Below are positions 33,340 to 44,352 of a stretch of DNA of 64,000 nucleotides, piece by piece. A model generated the notes under the pieces. The model ran no database searches, was not told where the DNA came from, and worked only from the letters and a program-made list of their open reading frames with translations. A program made the translations under genes and the position numbers. Source of the DNA: Hexactinellida sp. DTS-2022 (Eukaryota > Porifera > Hexactinellida). The stretch covers positions 2,170,001-2,234,000 of the forward strand of contig JAPNXP010000014.1 in NCBI GenBank assembly GCA_028753945.1, given 5' to 3'. Within the stretch, counting starts at the first letter, position 1. Each line of letters starts with the position of its first letter.

Positions 33340-33525
33340 TCTTGGGACTAGAGGATCTATCTTTCGAAGTAAGGTCTTGTGATATGGATTGGAATCTTTT
33401 TGTCCTTCGTTCCTGAATTCTGTTTGAGAAATTGTATAATGGCTTTCTGTTGCTTTCGACACCGTGTAAAGCCCGAGATGTTTCGTTTGCTTCTTTGTTT
33501 TGGGCATGTGTTTTAGTTTGGGCAT
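33340..33525 (-). pseudogene. Ginger1-like exon with GPY/F-type motif, cut by the pogo insertion
   Basis: Contains TKHLGLYTVSKATESHYTI, resembling the GPY/F module that follows gypsy and Ginger1 integrase cores, then NPYHKTLLRKIDPLVPR. The pogo element inserts just after this at the TA of 33338-33339. Across the insertion the exon resumes at 26779-26730 (SLDTSIGINTSQ) and ends at a GTAAAT donor. Confidence 0.6.
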
Positions 33526-33731
33526 GTTGGTAATTCAGTGTATTATACAGCCATTTGTAAATACGCTCCTAATCCTGCTCTGATCCAATTTTCATACGCC
33601 GTAAATCACAAATTAATGTTACGGTATAGGAGAGGATTCCAAATTTTTCGTTCCTAAATTGAAGTTTTCCAAAAATCATACTCCAAAAGGAGCGTCTCGC
33701 GCTCCTGGATAATTCCTTGGTTGGTATAGAT

Positions 33732-34039
33732 CAGGGGTTCCAAAACTGGGGTCCGCGAGGCACTTTTTGTAGAACCGCGAGATATAATTAAAACAATTTT
33801 TATAGTGAGATATTTTGCAAATTTGTATTAATAATCATTGCTTGTGAGCAAAAATGTTAATAATACAGGTTTAATATGTAGTATGACCATAGTTTCGCTT
33901 TTTTCTGTCATAATTTAATAGTATTTCCTAAATACGAGCATAGCAATTTTTGTATATTATTTCATGGGGGACCGCAAGACGTTCCCAAATTAATATGGGA
34001 CCAAAATGCCATTCTTTTCAAAAAGTTTGGGAACCACTG
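33732..34039. mobile_element. hAT-like MITE with CAGGGGTTCC / GGAACCACTG ends
   Basis: Starts CAGGGGTTCCAAAACTGGGG and ends AAAGTTTGGGAACCACTG, a familiar hAT terminus. The flanking bases do not give a clear 8-bp match. Non-coding. It lies at the edge of a Ginger1-like exon. Confidence 0.65.
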
Positions 34040-34290
34040 ATCTAGTGGATCTGTGAGTTCAGAGAAAATCGATTCTTCCAAATCAAAGTCTTCCTCATCG
34101 TTGGTATGCAGGTCGTTAATGGTGGACAAGAGATCTTGATGCCGGGACTCTCTTCTCCACATAACCTTGAATGTAATGTAGTTTGTCCGAGGCATCTTTT
34201 CTTGCAGTTCATTGCAAGCACAGCCTGTTTTAGCAGTTTGGACCAATGATCCCCTATCTGGATCTCCATTCTAATCAGTTTTCTATATGG
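34030..34290 (-). pseudogene. Ginger1-like exon, post-catalytic region, frameshifted
   Basis: Reads IGDHWSKLLKQAVLAMN in one frame, then ELQEKMPRTNYITFKVMWRR and an acidic tail EEDFDLEESIFSELTDPLDQ in another. The shift is near 34205. The helix-rich segment after the catalytic Glu and the F.VMWRRES phrase fit gypsy/Ginger integrases (usual form FxLMYGRE). A MITE (33732-34039) abuts its end. Confidence 0.6.
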
Positions 34291-34341
34291 ATAATTCGTA
34301 AATGGGTCTTAAAATTATATTACAAAATACTAACTGTTTCA

Positions 34342-34440
34342 GAATCTTGTTGTGCGCTTCGACTAAGCCGTTAGCCATCGGGTGGTAAGCAAGACTGCTA
34401 CGATTGTCTATACCCAAATTCTGGTTGATTCCTTAAATAT
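34342..34440 (-). pseudogene. Ginger1-like exon carrying the integrase catalytic Glu
   Basis: Reads INQNLGIDNRSSLAYHPMAN followed by GLVEAHNKILKQ. Y-H-P-x-x-N-G-x-V-E is the third catalytic block of gypsy-type integrases, with E in VEAHN. The acceptor is near TATTTAAG. The 3.1-kb gap to the previous exon is filled by foldback and repeat DNA. Confidence 0.7.
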
Positions 34441-34464
34441 CTGTTAAATACAATAAATAAATAA

Positions 34465-35420
34465 AACCCCTCACAGACGGGATGGGAGTGTGTTCCTTCT
34501 GATTGCACTTGCCCAATGTTTAATTTAACTAGAATTTCAATATTCAAATTACATTTCATCTTAGTGTAATATAATTTAATTAATGTTTGAATTGTGAAGA
34601 CTTCAAATGTTTAAATTAATTAAAGATTAATTATTACAAATAGAAATTAGGAATACGTAGGGTGACCATTGTCCAATTTTTAGCCTGGACAGTCCAGTTT
34701 TTTTTGCAATTATTGTGCGATGTCCAGTAATTTTCTAAATTGTCCAGGATTTTTTTCCAGTTATTTTTTATTATCATCCAATTGTCTCCGATTCGTTCAC
34801 ATTAAACTAATAGTGTCCAGTTTTTTCTAACATGTGTCCAGGATTTGACAACATCATCAACTTGTGAAATGTTTCAACTTCCAAGTGTTTTAATTACACT
34901 TGTATGAAACACATATTCACTTACAAACCAATCAATAACAGTCATTATCTTAGCAAGAATAGTAGGCTTATTTAATATGTTCTATAGTATTCTGTATTCA
35001 GTATACTATAGAGTAATTACAATATGGAGAAGATGCTGATTTACTTAAAAAAACGTTAATAATACGTAGAAATGATGAGCGATATTTTTAATTGATATAT
35101 AGAAAGAACATCCTTAGGAGAATACAACCTCTATATTTTCAATAACTAATTCGAATTATTAAAGAGTCACTGGACCAGAATACAAATTTCGATATAACTG
35201 ATGAACAAAAGCGAAATTGCGAAATCGGGCTTCGAGGTGATCATCTCCAGGAAATTCTATACCTACTGTCCAAATTTTAAATATATATCCCTAATGGTTT
35301 AGTCAGGCCATCGCGTACGGCCGGAAGTCCGATAGAGGTAAATTCAATAGTGTGCACTTATAGTATAAAACTCTAGTAGGATCCTACTATAACGTTTTAC
35401 TAGAAGAAGCACACTAAAAA
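34465..35420 (+). repeat. Dispersed repeat, copy carrying an unoccupied P-element target
   Basis: Matches 58530-59277 plus 62861-62937 (same orientation) and 57170-57840 (reverse). Landmarks are CTCACAGACGGGATGGGAGTG, GTCACTGGACCAGAATACAAA and GGCCGGAAGTCCGATAGAGG. At about 35345-35362 it reads AATAGTGTGCACTTATAG without an insertion, whereas the 59-kb copy has a 3.6-kb P-type transposon there. A different insert with TAGGGTGACCATTGTCC lies at about 34657-34842. Confidence 0.75.
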
Positions 35421-37080
35421 ACCAAAATTCCAGCTGTGCCGACGCACGTTCCTTTGGTGGCACTATATTTTGGTGGTGGTTTATTGATAGTGCCTCCAAA
35501 GGAACATGCTGTCAGCACAGCTGGAATTTTGGATTTTTTTCCAATGTCATCATAACTATGAAGGTGCTAAATTATTTCAGAAAGGTGTTTCAGAAGGCAA
35601 CGACCCATAGAGTAGTGGAGGTTTAGTTTAGCTCACTTCATTTCAAAGATATTAAAGTTTCAGTAGAATATAATAAGTGATGAGTTAGCATTTTTTATGT
35701 ATGTGTTGGGTGTTCACCCAAAACCAACTACTCCATTCGAAATATATAATTCACAAAATTGTAAAAACACAATTTTTTCAGGATGTCATCATCACCTCAA
35801 GGTGTCAGGACCCACTTGTATAGGTGGTATGTGGCATAAGGACCTATTGATCAATTAAAAGTCTGTTTCTATCTGATATCATTTCTGAGATTATTGGATT
35901 TTAGCTAATTAGTATAAATATTTAAATAATTCATTGATAATTTAACACCAATATCATGTACACCAAAATAAATTAAATTAAATTATTTGTTATAATAATT
36001 AATTTAAATTGAATTACACTATAATATTTGATTAAGCACACTCGATAACCCCAATAATCTATTCGGAACAGTCTCTATAAGTTAAACACAGAGCGAATTA
36101 ATTATGTCAGTGTATCCATTGTGCAAGAATATTCACGCAGAAGAAATACAGCAAAACTCGGTTAAGACGTACCACCTTGGGAGACAAGAAAAAGTACGTA
36201 ATAACCGAGGTACGTCTTATCCGTATGCATAATCCACAAGTCGAAATAATGACTTGTTCAATGATGTGAATCGATGTATGGTATACAAGTATATAACATA
36301 CTTAATGAAATGATTAAAGTATTTTAGTTGTCACCTACTCACTTAAACCAAATAATACCTGAGTTCTGCTGATAGTTTTCTAGAGTACGTACTAACCGAA
36401 TTAAAATACATACGTTTTATTTAATTGGGAATATAAATTGGTACGTCTTATCCGAGTACGTATTAACCGAATCATTTATAATGGATCAGTTAGGAGGAAT
36501 AATTGGTTATTAGAGAACAGTACGTAATATCCGAGAGTACGTCTTATAAGACGTACTCTACGTACTAAGCGAGTTCCACTGTATAATCACATAACCTGTC
36601 GTTGTTATGGAATGAAAATCTTAGTTTTCAATTAGAAAATAGAAGCCTACTCGATCTCACAAGTTGAAACAATATAATTATTACAAGTTGAAACAATAGA
36701 ATTACAATTAACACTTTCTTTTGAACTGAAATGTTAATAAACAAAGGGAATTTGCAACTCATTTGTGGCACAAACAAAACCCAATTTAAAAATTCGTGCA
36801 CTGTGAAAATTAGCTATTCGCGCAATATTTATTATTCTTTTTCTAGCATTAAACAGGTGCAAAAATGTGGCCAAAAATTTGTAATAAAAAATCGTGACCC
36901 CAGGTTCACATCTGTAACACATGAGACACATATCCTGAAAATTTGGGCTCTTAGTTAGTAATACTCTGTTCTGTAGAGAGGATACGGAAGGAAAATAATA
37001 ATAATAATATACAAAAGCACTAAGATTAGAACTGGGCCACTATACTATAGTATAGTCGGCACAGTAAAAATACAATAAAT
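35420..37080 (-). mobile_element. Large foldback element, copy C (hairpin, arm, satellite)
   Basis: A hairpin at 35420-35540 (CCAAAATTCCAGCTGTGCCGAC...), then the reverse-oriented arm (35540-36110, continuing 36640-36960), then one palindromic terminal unit GGGCCACTATACTATAGTATAGTCGGCAC near 37035-37065. A pogo-type MITE (36149-36581) is inserted in the arm. It lies in an intron of the Ginger1-like gene. Confidence 0.6.
36149..36581. mobile_element. pogo-type MITE, CAGCAAAACTCGG end, TA duplication
   Basis: TA, CAGCAAAACTCGGTTAAGACG ... GCGAGTTCCACTG, TA. Interior TACGTCTTATCCG and AGTACGTA phrases match 12669-13119. Confidence 0.7.
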
Positions 37081-37170
37081 AAATACTAATAACATATCAT
37101 ACTATAATGTTAGTGTGTAAAAATAGATAATTATCACTAATCTAACAAACAGTATTACATTATACTACTC

Positions 37171-37476
37171 ACATTGCTTGTGAACTCTTTGCCCTGGTCG
37201 TGCTGATAATATCAGGTAATCCCATATCGAGATAGATGTCCTTCAGATTCTGAATAACTTCTTGTGAAGTCTTAAGAGGGCGTGCTGCAACATATTTGCT
37301 CAGGTAGCATACAGTGACTATAATGTGTTTATAGCCGTCTTCACTCTCAGGGAGGTCGCATATAAGGTCAATTCCTATATGTCTCCACGTTTTAGAAGGA
37401 GGTGGTATTGGTTGGAGTTTCTTTTGCGGTTGGGGTGGCAAGGCTGCTGTCATCTGACATATATGGCACGTCTTTA
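37171..37476 (-). pseudogene. Ginger1-like integrase core exon
   Basis: It begins after CTTTCTTATATTATCAAG with VKTCHICQM (the CxxC half of the zinc finger). It continues with WRHIGIDLICDLPESEDGYK (first catalytic Asp) and YLSKYVAARPLKT, and ends at GLPDIIS followed, one frame over, by DQGKEFTSN (second Asp) directly before a GTGAGT donor. The one-base shift lies near 37195. The third acidic residue is in the next exon (34342-34440). Confidence 0.7.
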
Positions 37477-38103
37477 CCTTGATAATATAAGAAAGCCTTA
37501 CTATTGTATGATTTAATATGTACTACTATGTTACAAAGCTAAGTGAATAGTTTCTAATCATTATGAATTTGGGATCATTTTCCACTGAGATACAGCCACA
37601 TATCCTTATGTGCCACTTGTCCCACAAGTAGCACGTCACATAGACACAAATGCCACTTCATGGATAATTATTGGATAAACATTACTTAAAATCATAATGT
37701 TATGGTATTTGTAATTATATTACAAGATAAAGTCATTTGAGAGTAGTTTAATCCAGCAGGATATATTACGTAAACGAGAAGTATATTGTAATTCAGAAAT
37801 AAAATTCAGTTCTTCAAAAAGTTTTCGTGGTAGTAATTTAGTATACATTTAGTTAGAATGCATCATAAGATTTAAAATGATTCAAAATTAAAATAGCCCA
37901 TTTGAATAATAAAAATAATAATGTTCAAATGAAATGAGATAGGTAGGAATTTTTATAAAGTGTGAACAAATACAGAACTTACAGAAGTGTTCCGGACAAA
38001 GATGGACTATCCTTTATAATAATGTCACTGTAAATGGCAAGTGGTCCGGCCATGACCGAACCACGTGCTACCTAGGAAAGTATACCGAATAATTAAACTC
38101 ACA

Positions 38104-38290
38104 TATTCTTTAACGTTTTTGGGAAACGCCTGCCCATGTGTATCTTGGCTGAACTGAATATAGGGTCGTGTCTATTCCGGGATGACCAACTTCGTCATGG
38201 AACTTCTCATAGGTGCTGTCCAACCCAGACTGCAATGGAACTGCCAAATCTGTCTCTGTGCCTTCCAGTTTTACTCTTTAGAGGGAGAAT
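38104..38290 (-). pseudogene. Ginger1-like exon 2, one frameshift
   Basis: It opens after an acceptor-like TCTAAAG and reads VKLEGTETDLAVPLQ...YEKFHDEVGHPGIDTTLY...RYTWAG, then FPKNVKEY one frame over, before a GTGAGT donor near 38100. H..H..GHPG followed by an aromatic-rich stretch is the N-terminal zinc-binding region of gypsy-type integrases. A single extra base near 38125 breaks the frame. Confidence 0.55.
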
Positions 38291-38355
38291 CCAATTAAAC
38301 CATGGGATAATTAAAAATGGTCTAGGGCCTAGGGGAATAAGGAAGTCAATATTAC

Positions 38356-38502
38356 CTTGAAAAGTCTGTTGGTATCTCCAATAAAATAGGAAGACAATCT
38401 TCTTTTGTAGTTCCATTTTGTCTGACGTGAAGCTTGAGATGCTTCAGGATATTTTTCTTCGCGAATAAAGTGAATGATTTCGTCATATTCATTTGGATTC
38501 AT
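38356..38502 (-). CDS. Ginger1-like exon 1
   Basis: Forty-nine codons from ATG, containing NPNEYDEIIHFIREEKYPEA and ending NRLFK before a donor GTAATATT at 38355. It ends on a codon boundary. This N-terminal motif precedes integrase domains in KRBA2-like and Ginger1 proteins, as I recall them. No frame damage is seen in this exon. Confidence 0.6.
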
Positions 38503-38650
38503 TTCAAAATAAGAAAGGATTTGATTGTTTGTTTGTTGTAAATGAATAAGACAATTAATGTATATATTAAGTTTCTTCTATAGTTAGTTAATTTGATAAT
38601 AGTATAGGGTTTATCTATATTATGATCTCAAAATCATAGTATATTCTTAA

Positions 38651-38917
38651 ATTCATATTAAAAAGTAAATAAGCCAAATATTCATTTTATAGCGTCTCAA
38701 AATATCACTGTATAAATTCTAATAGCAAATCCATGATTTGATAATACAACGTCTCAAAATCTCACGCGTCTCATTCTTGAATTAAATTCATAATAAAAAG
38801 TAAATATAAGCCAAAAATTCCTTTTATAGTGTCTCAAAATATCACTGTATAATTTCTAATAGCACATCCATGGTTTGCTTATACAATGTCTCAGAATCTC
38901 ACGCGTCTCAAATATCA
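38651..38917 (+). repeat. Two tandem copies of a 132-bp unit
   Basis: Both copies contain GTCTCAAAATATCACTGTATAA and end CTCACGCGTCTC. They lie upstream of the Ginger1-like start and might be subterminal repeats of that element, but nothing proves it. Confidence 0.65.
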
Positions 38918-39308
38918 TGCAACAGAACTATATTTTTATGAACTATATATAAGGATGTAATATAATTAAGATAATATCAATTTTTATTACTATCAAAACT
39001 TCTCCAAATATGGCACAACGATTTATCATTAGAAACATGAAATGCACAAATCTTATCGTAAGTTATCTTTCAACAACAAGATTCTCTTATTCTAAAATAT
39101 TTTATCTACTACGTTGAAGAAAGTACAACAAAAAGAAATTTTAACAAAAGTGTGAAAAGAAATAATTATGTATAGTATATTAATGATACAAACATGTATC
39201 GTTTTCTAAGGAAAAATAATTTACTCAAGGAATTACTTAAGTACCCCGTGAGTTTCTTGTATCTTAAACAATAATATTTCTTGTTATTTTTTTTATTCCT
39301 GTTTTTAG

Positions 39309-39385
39309 GAAATCCGAAGTGTTTCAACATTACATCAACTCAAAGAATTGTTACAAGCAAGAGGAAGAACTGATCTATTAGAAAG
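39309..39385 (+). CDS. Isolated 77-nt exon candidate, SAP-like helix
   Basis: A pyrimidine-rich tract and TTCCTGTTTTTAG precede it and GTTAGT follows AAAG, so both splice sites look good. In one frame it reads IRSVSTLHQLKELLQARGRT + DLLER, resembling the second half of a SAP DNA-binding motif (LKELL..RG..). No neighbouring exon was found. With only 25 residues, chance cannot be excluded. Confidence 0.3.
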
Positions 39386-39389
39386 GTTA

Positions 39390-40435
39390 GTCGGAATCTA
39401 TCGTTTCCGGCCGCCCCTCATGCATAGGCGCCTAAACTCTCCAGCGCCAGGGTGTGTGTAACTTTACATTTAAATGTGAAATGTCAAAAAAACGATTCCT
39501 ATGGTGCATGGACGCAAAGTTTACAAGTATAAGATTAAAGTTGGGGGCGCGGAGCGAGTGTTGAGAGCGATCCTTGGGGGGTTCTGGGGGCAAGCCCCCA
39601 AGAAAAAAATAGACTGCGAGATACCCTGATATATATCCGTTTTGAATGAATTACACGTAAATTTTACTGTACTAAATTATATTGAACATTGTATTTTTTA
39701 TCCGGAGGGCACGGTAACACCCGCACCTATAATGTTGCCCCCTTCAATTTTCGGGGGGACGCCCCCCCCCCCAGCGCACCCCCCTGTTTGCGCCACTGCT
39801 ATGGTGGCTGAAAATTATTATGTTGACGGGCATAATTGTATACATATATAAATCATCCAATGGTATTTAGAAAAACACCTTATGGAATTATAATTTTTCA
39901 ATGGATTCACGTGGACCAGGAGGAGTATGCCCTTCCTGACTGTTTCCTCAGCCAGGGGGGGGGGGGTAAACCCTCCCTGCCAAAATCTAGGGAGAGTGTA
40001 ACCCCCCCTGACCCCCAACTTTCGGCGCCTATGTACTCTCCTGTTCCGACCGCCCCTGTACTCTCTCCTGTTCCGACCGCCCCTGTCCTCTCGCCTATTC
40101 TGGACGCCCCAGTAATCTTATCCACACATTCATTGTAAATAGATCAACACAGAACACACCCGCATATAACAGCCTCTTCAGAGGATATATCTGATTTGCA
40201 AAATCCCCACTCAATTTAACTTCAAGTTGCAATTTTCATTATTATTATCATCTTAATATTACTTGTTCTTCATTATTTCACGTAATATTTTTGTTTTCCC
40301 TTATTTCTACTCATTAAAATGGATTTGCTAGTTATTATTATTATTATTGGTCCGCATCCTCTCCACAGAACAGAGTTTAATTAACTAAGATCCAAAATTT
40401 GTACGACAGGTGTCAGTGTCTCATGGGTACAGATG
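39390..40435. other. Non-coding, low-complexity G/C runs and repeat fragments
   Basis: Contains GGGGGTTCTGGGGGCAAGCC near 39577, runs of C and G near 39760 and 39955, and a short tandem of TCCTGTTCCGACCGCCCCTGT near 40035-40085. Such GC-rich phrases resemble 3' ends of invertebrate repeats, but I cannot assign a family. Confidence 0.4.
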
Positions 40436-42053
40436 TACACCTGGGGTTACGATTTTTGATTAACAAATTTTGGACACTTTTTAACACCTTTCAAAGTTTG
40501 CCTGGTCCATAACTCAAAAATAATTATACTAAACCATCAATTTCTATATCATCATTGGATTCATCATAAAATTCTGCGTCTGGTGGGAGAAGAGATTTTT
40601 AAAATAATGGATTAAATTTCTGCCATAAATGGGGGTTGAAATTTCTTTGTTTACTCACACTTCAATTTCAGTTAAACTGTTAAATCTAATACCATTGTTT
40701 CAACTTGCAATAATTATATTGATTTAATAATTCTAGTGGTTTCTATTTAATTGTAGTATTATTATACAATGGATTAAATTAAATAATCTAAAATATAAGG
40801 AATTTGTTGACTTAACTCACTCACCGTGGATAACATTGCTAAAATATATAACTAATAATATAATTTATTATCAATACATAATGAATGAATGGCATTAAAC
40901 TCAAGATGGTTTGTGATCGAAACGCATGTTCCTTTGGTGGCACTATATCTTGATGGTGGTTTATTGATAGTGCCTCCAAAGGAACAGGCTGGAATTTTGG
41001 ATTTTTTTCGCCAAGTCATCAACGCCTCAGGGTGTCAAGAATCATTTGTTAATTGGTCCGTGTCACAAGGAAGGGTAGATAAATTTGAAGTTTGTTTCGA
41101 TCACAAACCATCTTGAGTTTAATGCCATTCATTCATTATGTATTGATCATAAATTATATTATTAGTTATTAATTTATCAATGTTATCCACGGTGAGTGAG
41201 TTAAGTCAACAAATTCCTCATATTAAATTATTTTATTTAATCCATTGTATAGAAATACTACAATTAAATATAAGCCAGCTGGGATTTATAAGTTAAATCA
41301 ATATAATTATTACAAGTTGAAACAATAGAATTAGATTTAACACTTTTACTGAAATTGAAGTGTGAGTAAACAAAGAAATTTAAACCCCCACTAGTGGCAT
41401 GAATTAAACCCATTATAAAAATTGTCTTCTCCCATTAGACGCAGAATTCTATGTTGAATCCAATGGTGTAATAAAAATTGGGGGTTTACTATAACATTTT
41501 TTTAGTTATGGACCAGAAATTCGTTAAAAGGTGTTAAAAATGTGTCCAAAATTTGTTAATCAAAAATCGTAACTCCAGGTGCAAATTAGACGGTTGCATC
41601 ACACCTACATGCCAAGTTCAGCCCATCAACTATAAAGCTCTGGCCATGGCACCATCACGGAGAATAAATAAATAAAAACAAAATTGCAGCCTGTGCCGAC
41701 GCATGTTCCTTTGGTGGCACTATATTTTGATGGTGTATTATTGATAGTGCCTCTAAGGAACATGTTGTCGGCACAGGCTGCAATTTGGGATTTTTTTTCG
41801 CCAAGTCATCAACGCCTCAAGGTGACAAGAACCATTTGTTAATTGTTCCGACTCACAAGGAACGTTAGATAAATATGAAGTTTGTTTCTATCATTAGCCG
41901 TCTTGAGTTTAATTTCTTCATTTATTATGTATTGAGAATATATTATATTATTTGTTATTTATTTTAGCAAAGTTGTCCACGGTAGGAGAGTTAAGTCAAC
42001 AAATCCTTATATTACATTATATTAAATAGAAGCCAGCTGGAATATATAAGTTA

Positions 42054-42436
42054 CCTTATTATAGGAAATTAACGCGCCATGTAATTAACGCGAAGGAAAT
42101 TAACGCTCCATGAAATTAACGCGAATTGGAGCTGAATATTTTCAAATACATGAAATTAAAGCGAATAAATTTCATAAAAAAATTTCAGGATTATCAATCT
42201 CCTGATTGAATACTATTATTGTACCCAAATAGGCTTCCAATTTACTTGATAGACATGGTATATCCTTTCAAACTAGTTGCACATCTGAAAATATGTAGCT
42301 CGGAAGTTTGTCCATCCATTGTATAATTTTGCTAAATAGCAGGAAATTAAGGTCATGGAAATTAACGCGTAGGAAATTAACGCGATTTAGAGAAATTCGC
42401 GTTAATTTCATGGCGCGTTAATTTCCTATAATATGG
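42054..42436. mobile_element. MITE with CCTTATTATAGGAAATTAAC ends, TA duplication
   Basis: TA, CCTTATTATAGGAAATTAAC ... GTTAATTTCCTATAATATGG, TA. It carries many GAAATTAACGCG repeats at both ends. It splits the phrase AAGTTAAATCAATATA of the foldback arm, confirming insertion. Probably Tc1/mariner-like by its TA target. Confidence 0.8.
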
Positions 42437-42965
42437 TAAATCAATATATTTATCCCAAGTTGAAACAATAGAGAAATATTTAACAAGTTAAATCAATATA
42501 ATTATTACAATTTGAAACAATGGAAATTTAAATTAAGTTTTACAGAATCTGAACTGTGAGGAAATACCTTGATATTGGTACCTCAATTATGACACAAATC
42601 TAGGTAAAATTGAACATTTGTGATTTACCAAAAGTTGTAGAATTTAATTCTCTATCCAAATATGTAAATCTTATCAAGTTCACAATTAAATATTTAATGT
42701 TAAGGCCATAATTAGTTTAAATAGGTGTTAAAATTATTTGATCAAAAATCGTAACTCCAGGTGCAAATTAGAGGGTCACTTCGAACCTACATGCCAAGTT
42801 TCAGCCCATAATGTATAAAGGTGTTCCCAGGGCACGTCTACGGAGAAAAGTACAAAAATAACGGTAGTGAGATTAGAACTGGGCCACTATACTAAAGTAT
42901 AGTCGGCACAGTAATAAAGGCAGTGAGATTAGAACTGGGCCACTATACTATAGTAATGTCGGCAC

Positions 42966-43440
42966 TAGGGATCGACCGGGATCGTATTTTGCCGGGACCG
43001 GGATTCTTCCCGGGATCAACTAATTGCGACCGGGACCGGGATTTTACCGGGATTCTATTACCTAGTCCTAGAAATTTAATTTCCTTGAGAATCAACAATT
43101 GCTACTACTTACATTAATTTGTTTGTATACCATTTAATAACTAATTCACTTTCAATATTGAAAATTACTGTAGAAAGATACCTATAATGAATCACTTTAA
43201 TCTAGTTAGATTAGTTATGGATAAAGTTCAACAAGCCAATGATAGTTCAATTATTGTATTGAATTTCTGCAAAACAACGCTAACACAATATCAATTAGAA
43301 TAAATTAATGTTAAATAAGGGTGTGTAAAAATAACAGAAATCCCGGTAAATGTTAACAATCCCGGTAAAACCGGGACCGGGAGAAAAAGATTGAATTTGA
43401 CCGGGAATTCCGGGGTGCCGGGATTCCCGGTCGATCCCTA
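42966..43440. mobile_element. hAT MITE, TAGGGATCGACCGGGA ends, 8-bp duplication
   Basis: TAGGGATCGACCGGGAT ... CCCGGTCGATCCCTA, flanked by GTCGGCAC (42958-42965 and 43441-43448). Subterminal CCGGGACCGGGA repeats are present. It splits a satellite unit. Confidence 0.93.
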
Positions 43441-43977
43441 GTCGGCACAGTAATAACCAAGGCAGTAAGATTAGAACTGGGCCACTATTATAGTCGGCAC
43501 AGTAAAAAGCTAGGTAGAATAGTGCCAACATTTCAGCAGTTATGCTATGCTCATGGGCTTCAGCTTGCTATACAGGAAGTCTTCTATCGAAATTAATCAA
43601 TCAGAACAGAAAGTTTTGATACAAGTGAAACGGATGAACAAGATGAAAATGATGATGATGATGGATTGCTTGTTTTAGGTTCCACAGAAGAATTTCCTAT
43701 CGTTTTAAATTTGGATACCTATGAAATGGTGAATAAAGTACGTCGAATTGTTAAAATCTTTAAACATTCTCCTCTCAAGAATGAAATTTTACAAAGGTAC
43801 GTGAAATATATTTATCCAAATGGGTTGAATGTGATTCTTGATTGCAAGACTCGATGGAGTTCGCTAGTCAAGATGCTTGAAAGAATAATTCAGATCAAGT
43901 TACCCATCCAAAAAGGATTACTAAACCTCGGTTATGAGGATATTAATATTCGTGATCAGGAAATTGAGGTTATATCC

Positions 43978-44275
43978 CAGTGCTCGATAAATTAGGTGGT
44001 TTGGTGGCGTTAGCCACCAAAAATCGTATTTAAGCCACCAAATATTGCCTTTGGTGGCTTAACTAATCTACCAAGTATTGTGGATTATATGACGTGGTGT
44101 AGATTATATTTATCGTTGCATTATTTGTTATTAATATGAGTAATGTTTTCTGCATTAAAACTTTTTAAGACATCAGTGGTTTGTTAAATCGTCCGTTGTT
44201 TATTCTTTAGCCACCAGAAAAAGTGAGGTGGTGGCTTAATTAGCCACCATCAAAATTTAATTTGGTCGAGCACTG
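43978..44275. mobile_element. hAT MITE, CAGTGCTCGA ends, near-perfect 8-bp duplication
   Basis: CAGTGCTCGATAAATTAGG ... AATTTGGTCGAGCACTG, flanked by TTATATCC and TGATATCC (7 of 8 identical). Interior has GGTGGCTTAA/TTAGCCACCA repeats. It interrupts hAT transposase gene 2. Confidence 0.85.
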
Positions 44276-44352
44276 TGATATCCTCTATTGTTGAAGCTAT
44301 AAATCCGATCAAGATAGCTTTAGAAGCTATTTGTAGGCGTGATGCAAACCTG

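Larger units (their letters stand above)
25122..38502 (-). pseudogene. Ginger1-type transposase gene: gypsy-like integrase plus OTU-like protease, decayed and split
   Basis: A multi-exon gene on the minus strand, beginning with ATG at 38502 and running to about 25122, interrupted by a foldback (35420-37080), a MITE (33732-34039) and a nested pogo element (26782-33337). In order it gives an N-terminal segment, an HHCC-type finger part (CHICQM), the integrase core (GIDLI; DQGKEF in a shifted frame; NGLVEAHN), a GPY/F-like segment (HLGLYTV) and an OTU-like cysteine protease (GNGNC; FDHYQLVV). Integrase followed by OTU is the published architecture of Ginger1 DNA transposons. Frameshifts occur in at least four exons, and a TAA lies at the start of the exon at 26437. 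I could not find its terminal inverted repeats or CCGG/CCGT duplications. A host gene derived from Ginger1 is the alternative. Confidence 0.7.
40440..43510. mobile_element. Large foldback element, copy B (arm, hairpin, reverse arm, hairpin, reverse arm, satellite)
   Basis: A left arm (40440-40920) and reverse arm (41010-41660) flank a hairpin at 40921-41007. A second hairpin (41678-41798) is followed by another reverse arm (41800-42850) and palindromic terminal units (42860-42965, 43441-43510). ATGAATGAATGGCATTAAACTC and its complement mark the arms. It mirrors copy A (satellite, arm, hairpin, arm, hairpin). Two MITEs (42054-42436, 42966-43440) are inserted. Confidence 0.72.

Noticed and set aside
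39818..40138. Overlapping Gly/Pro-rich frames on both strands
   Set aside because: Produced by G/C runs and a short tandem repeat; no start context, splice sites or domain.
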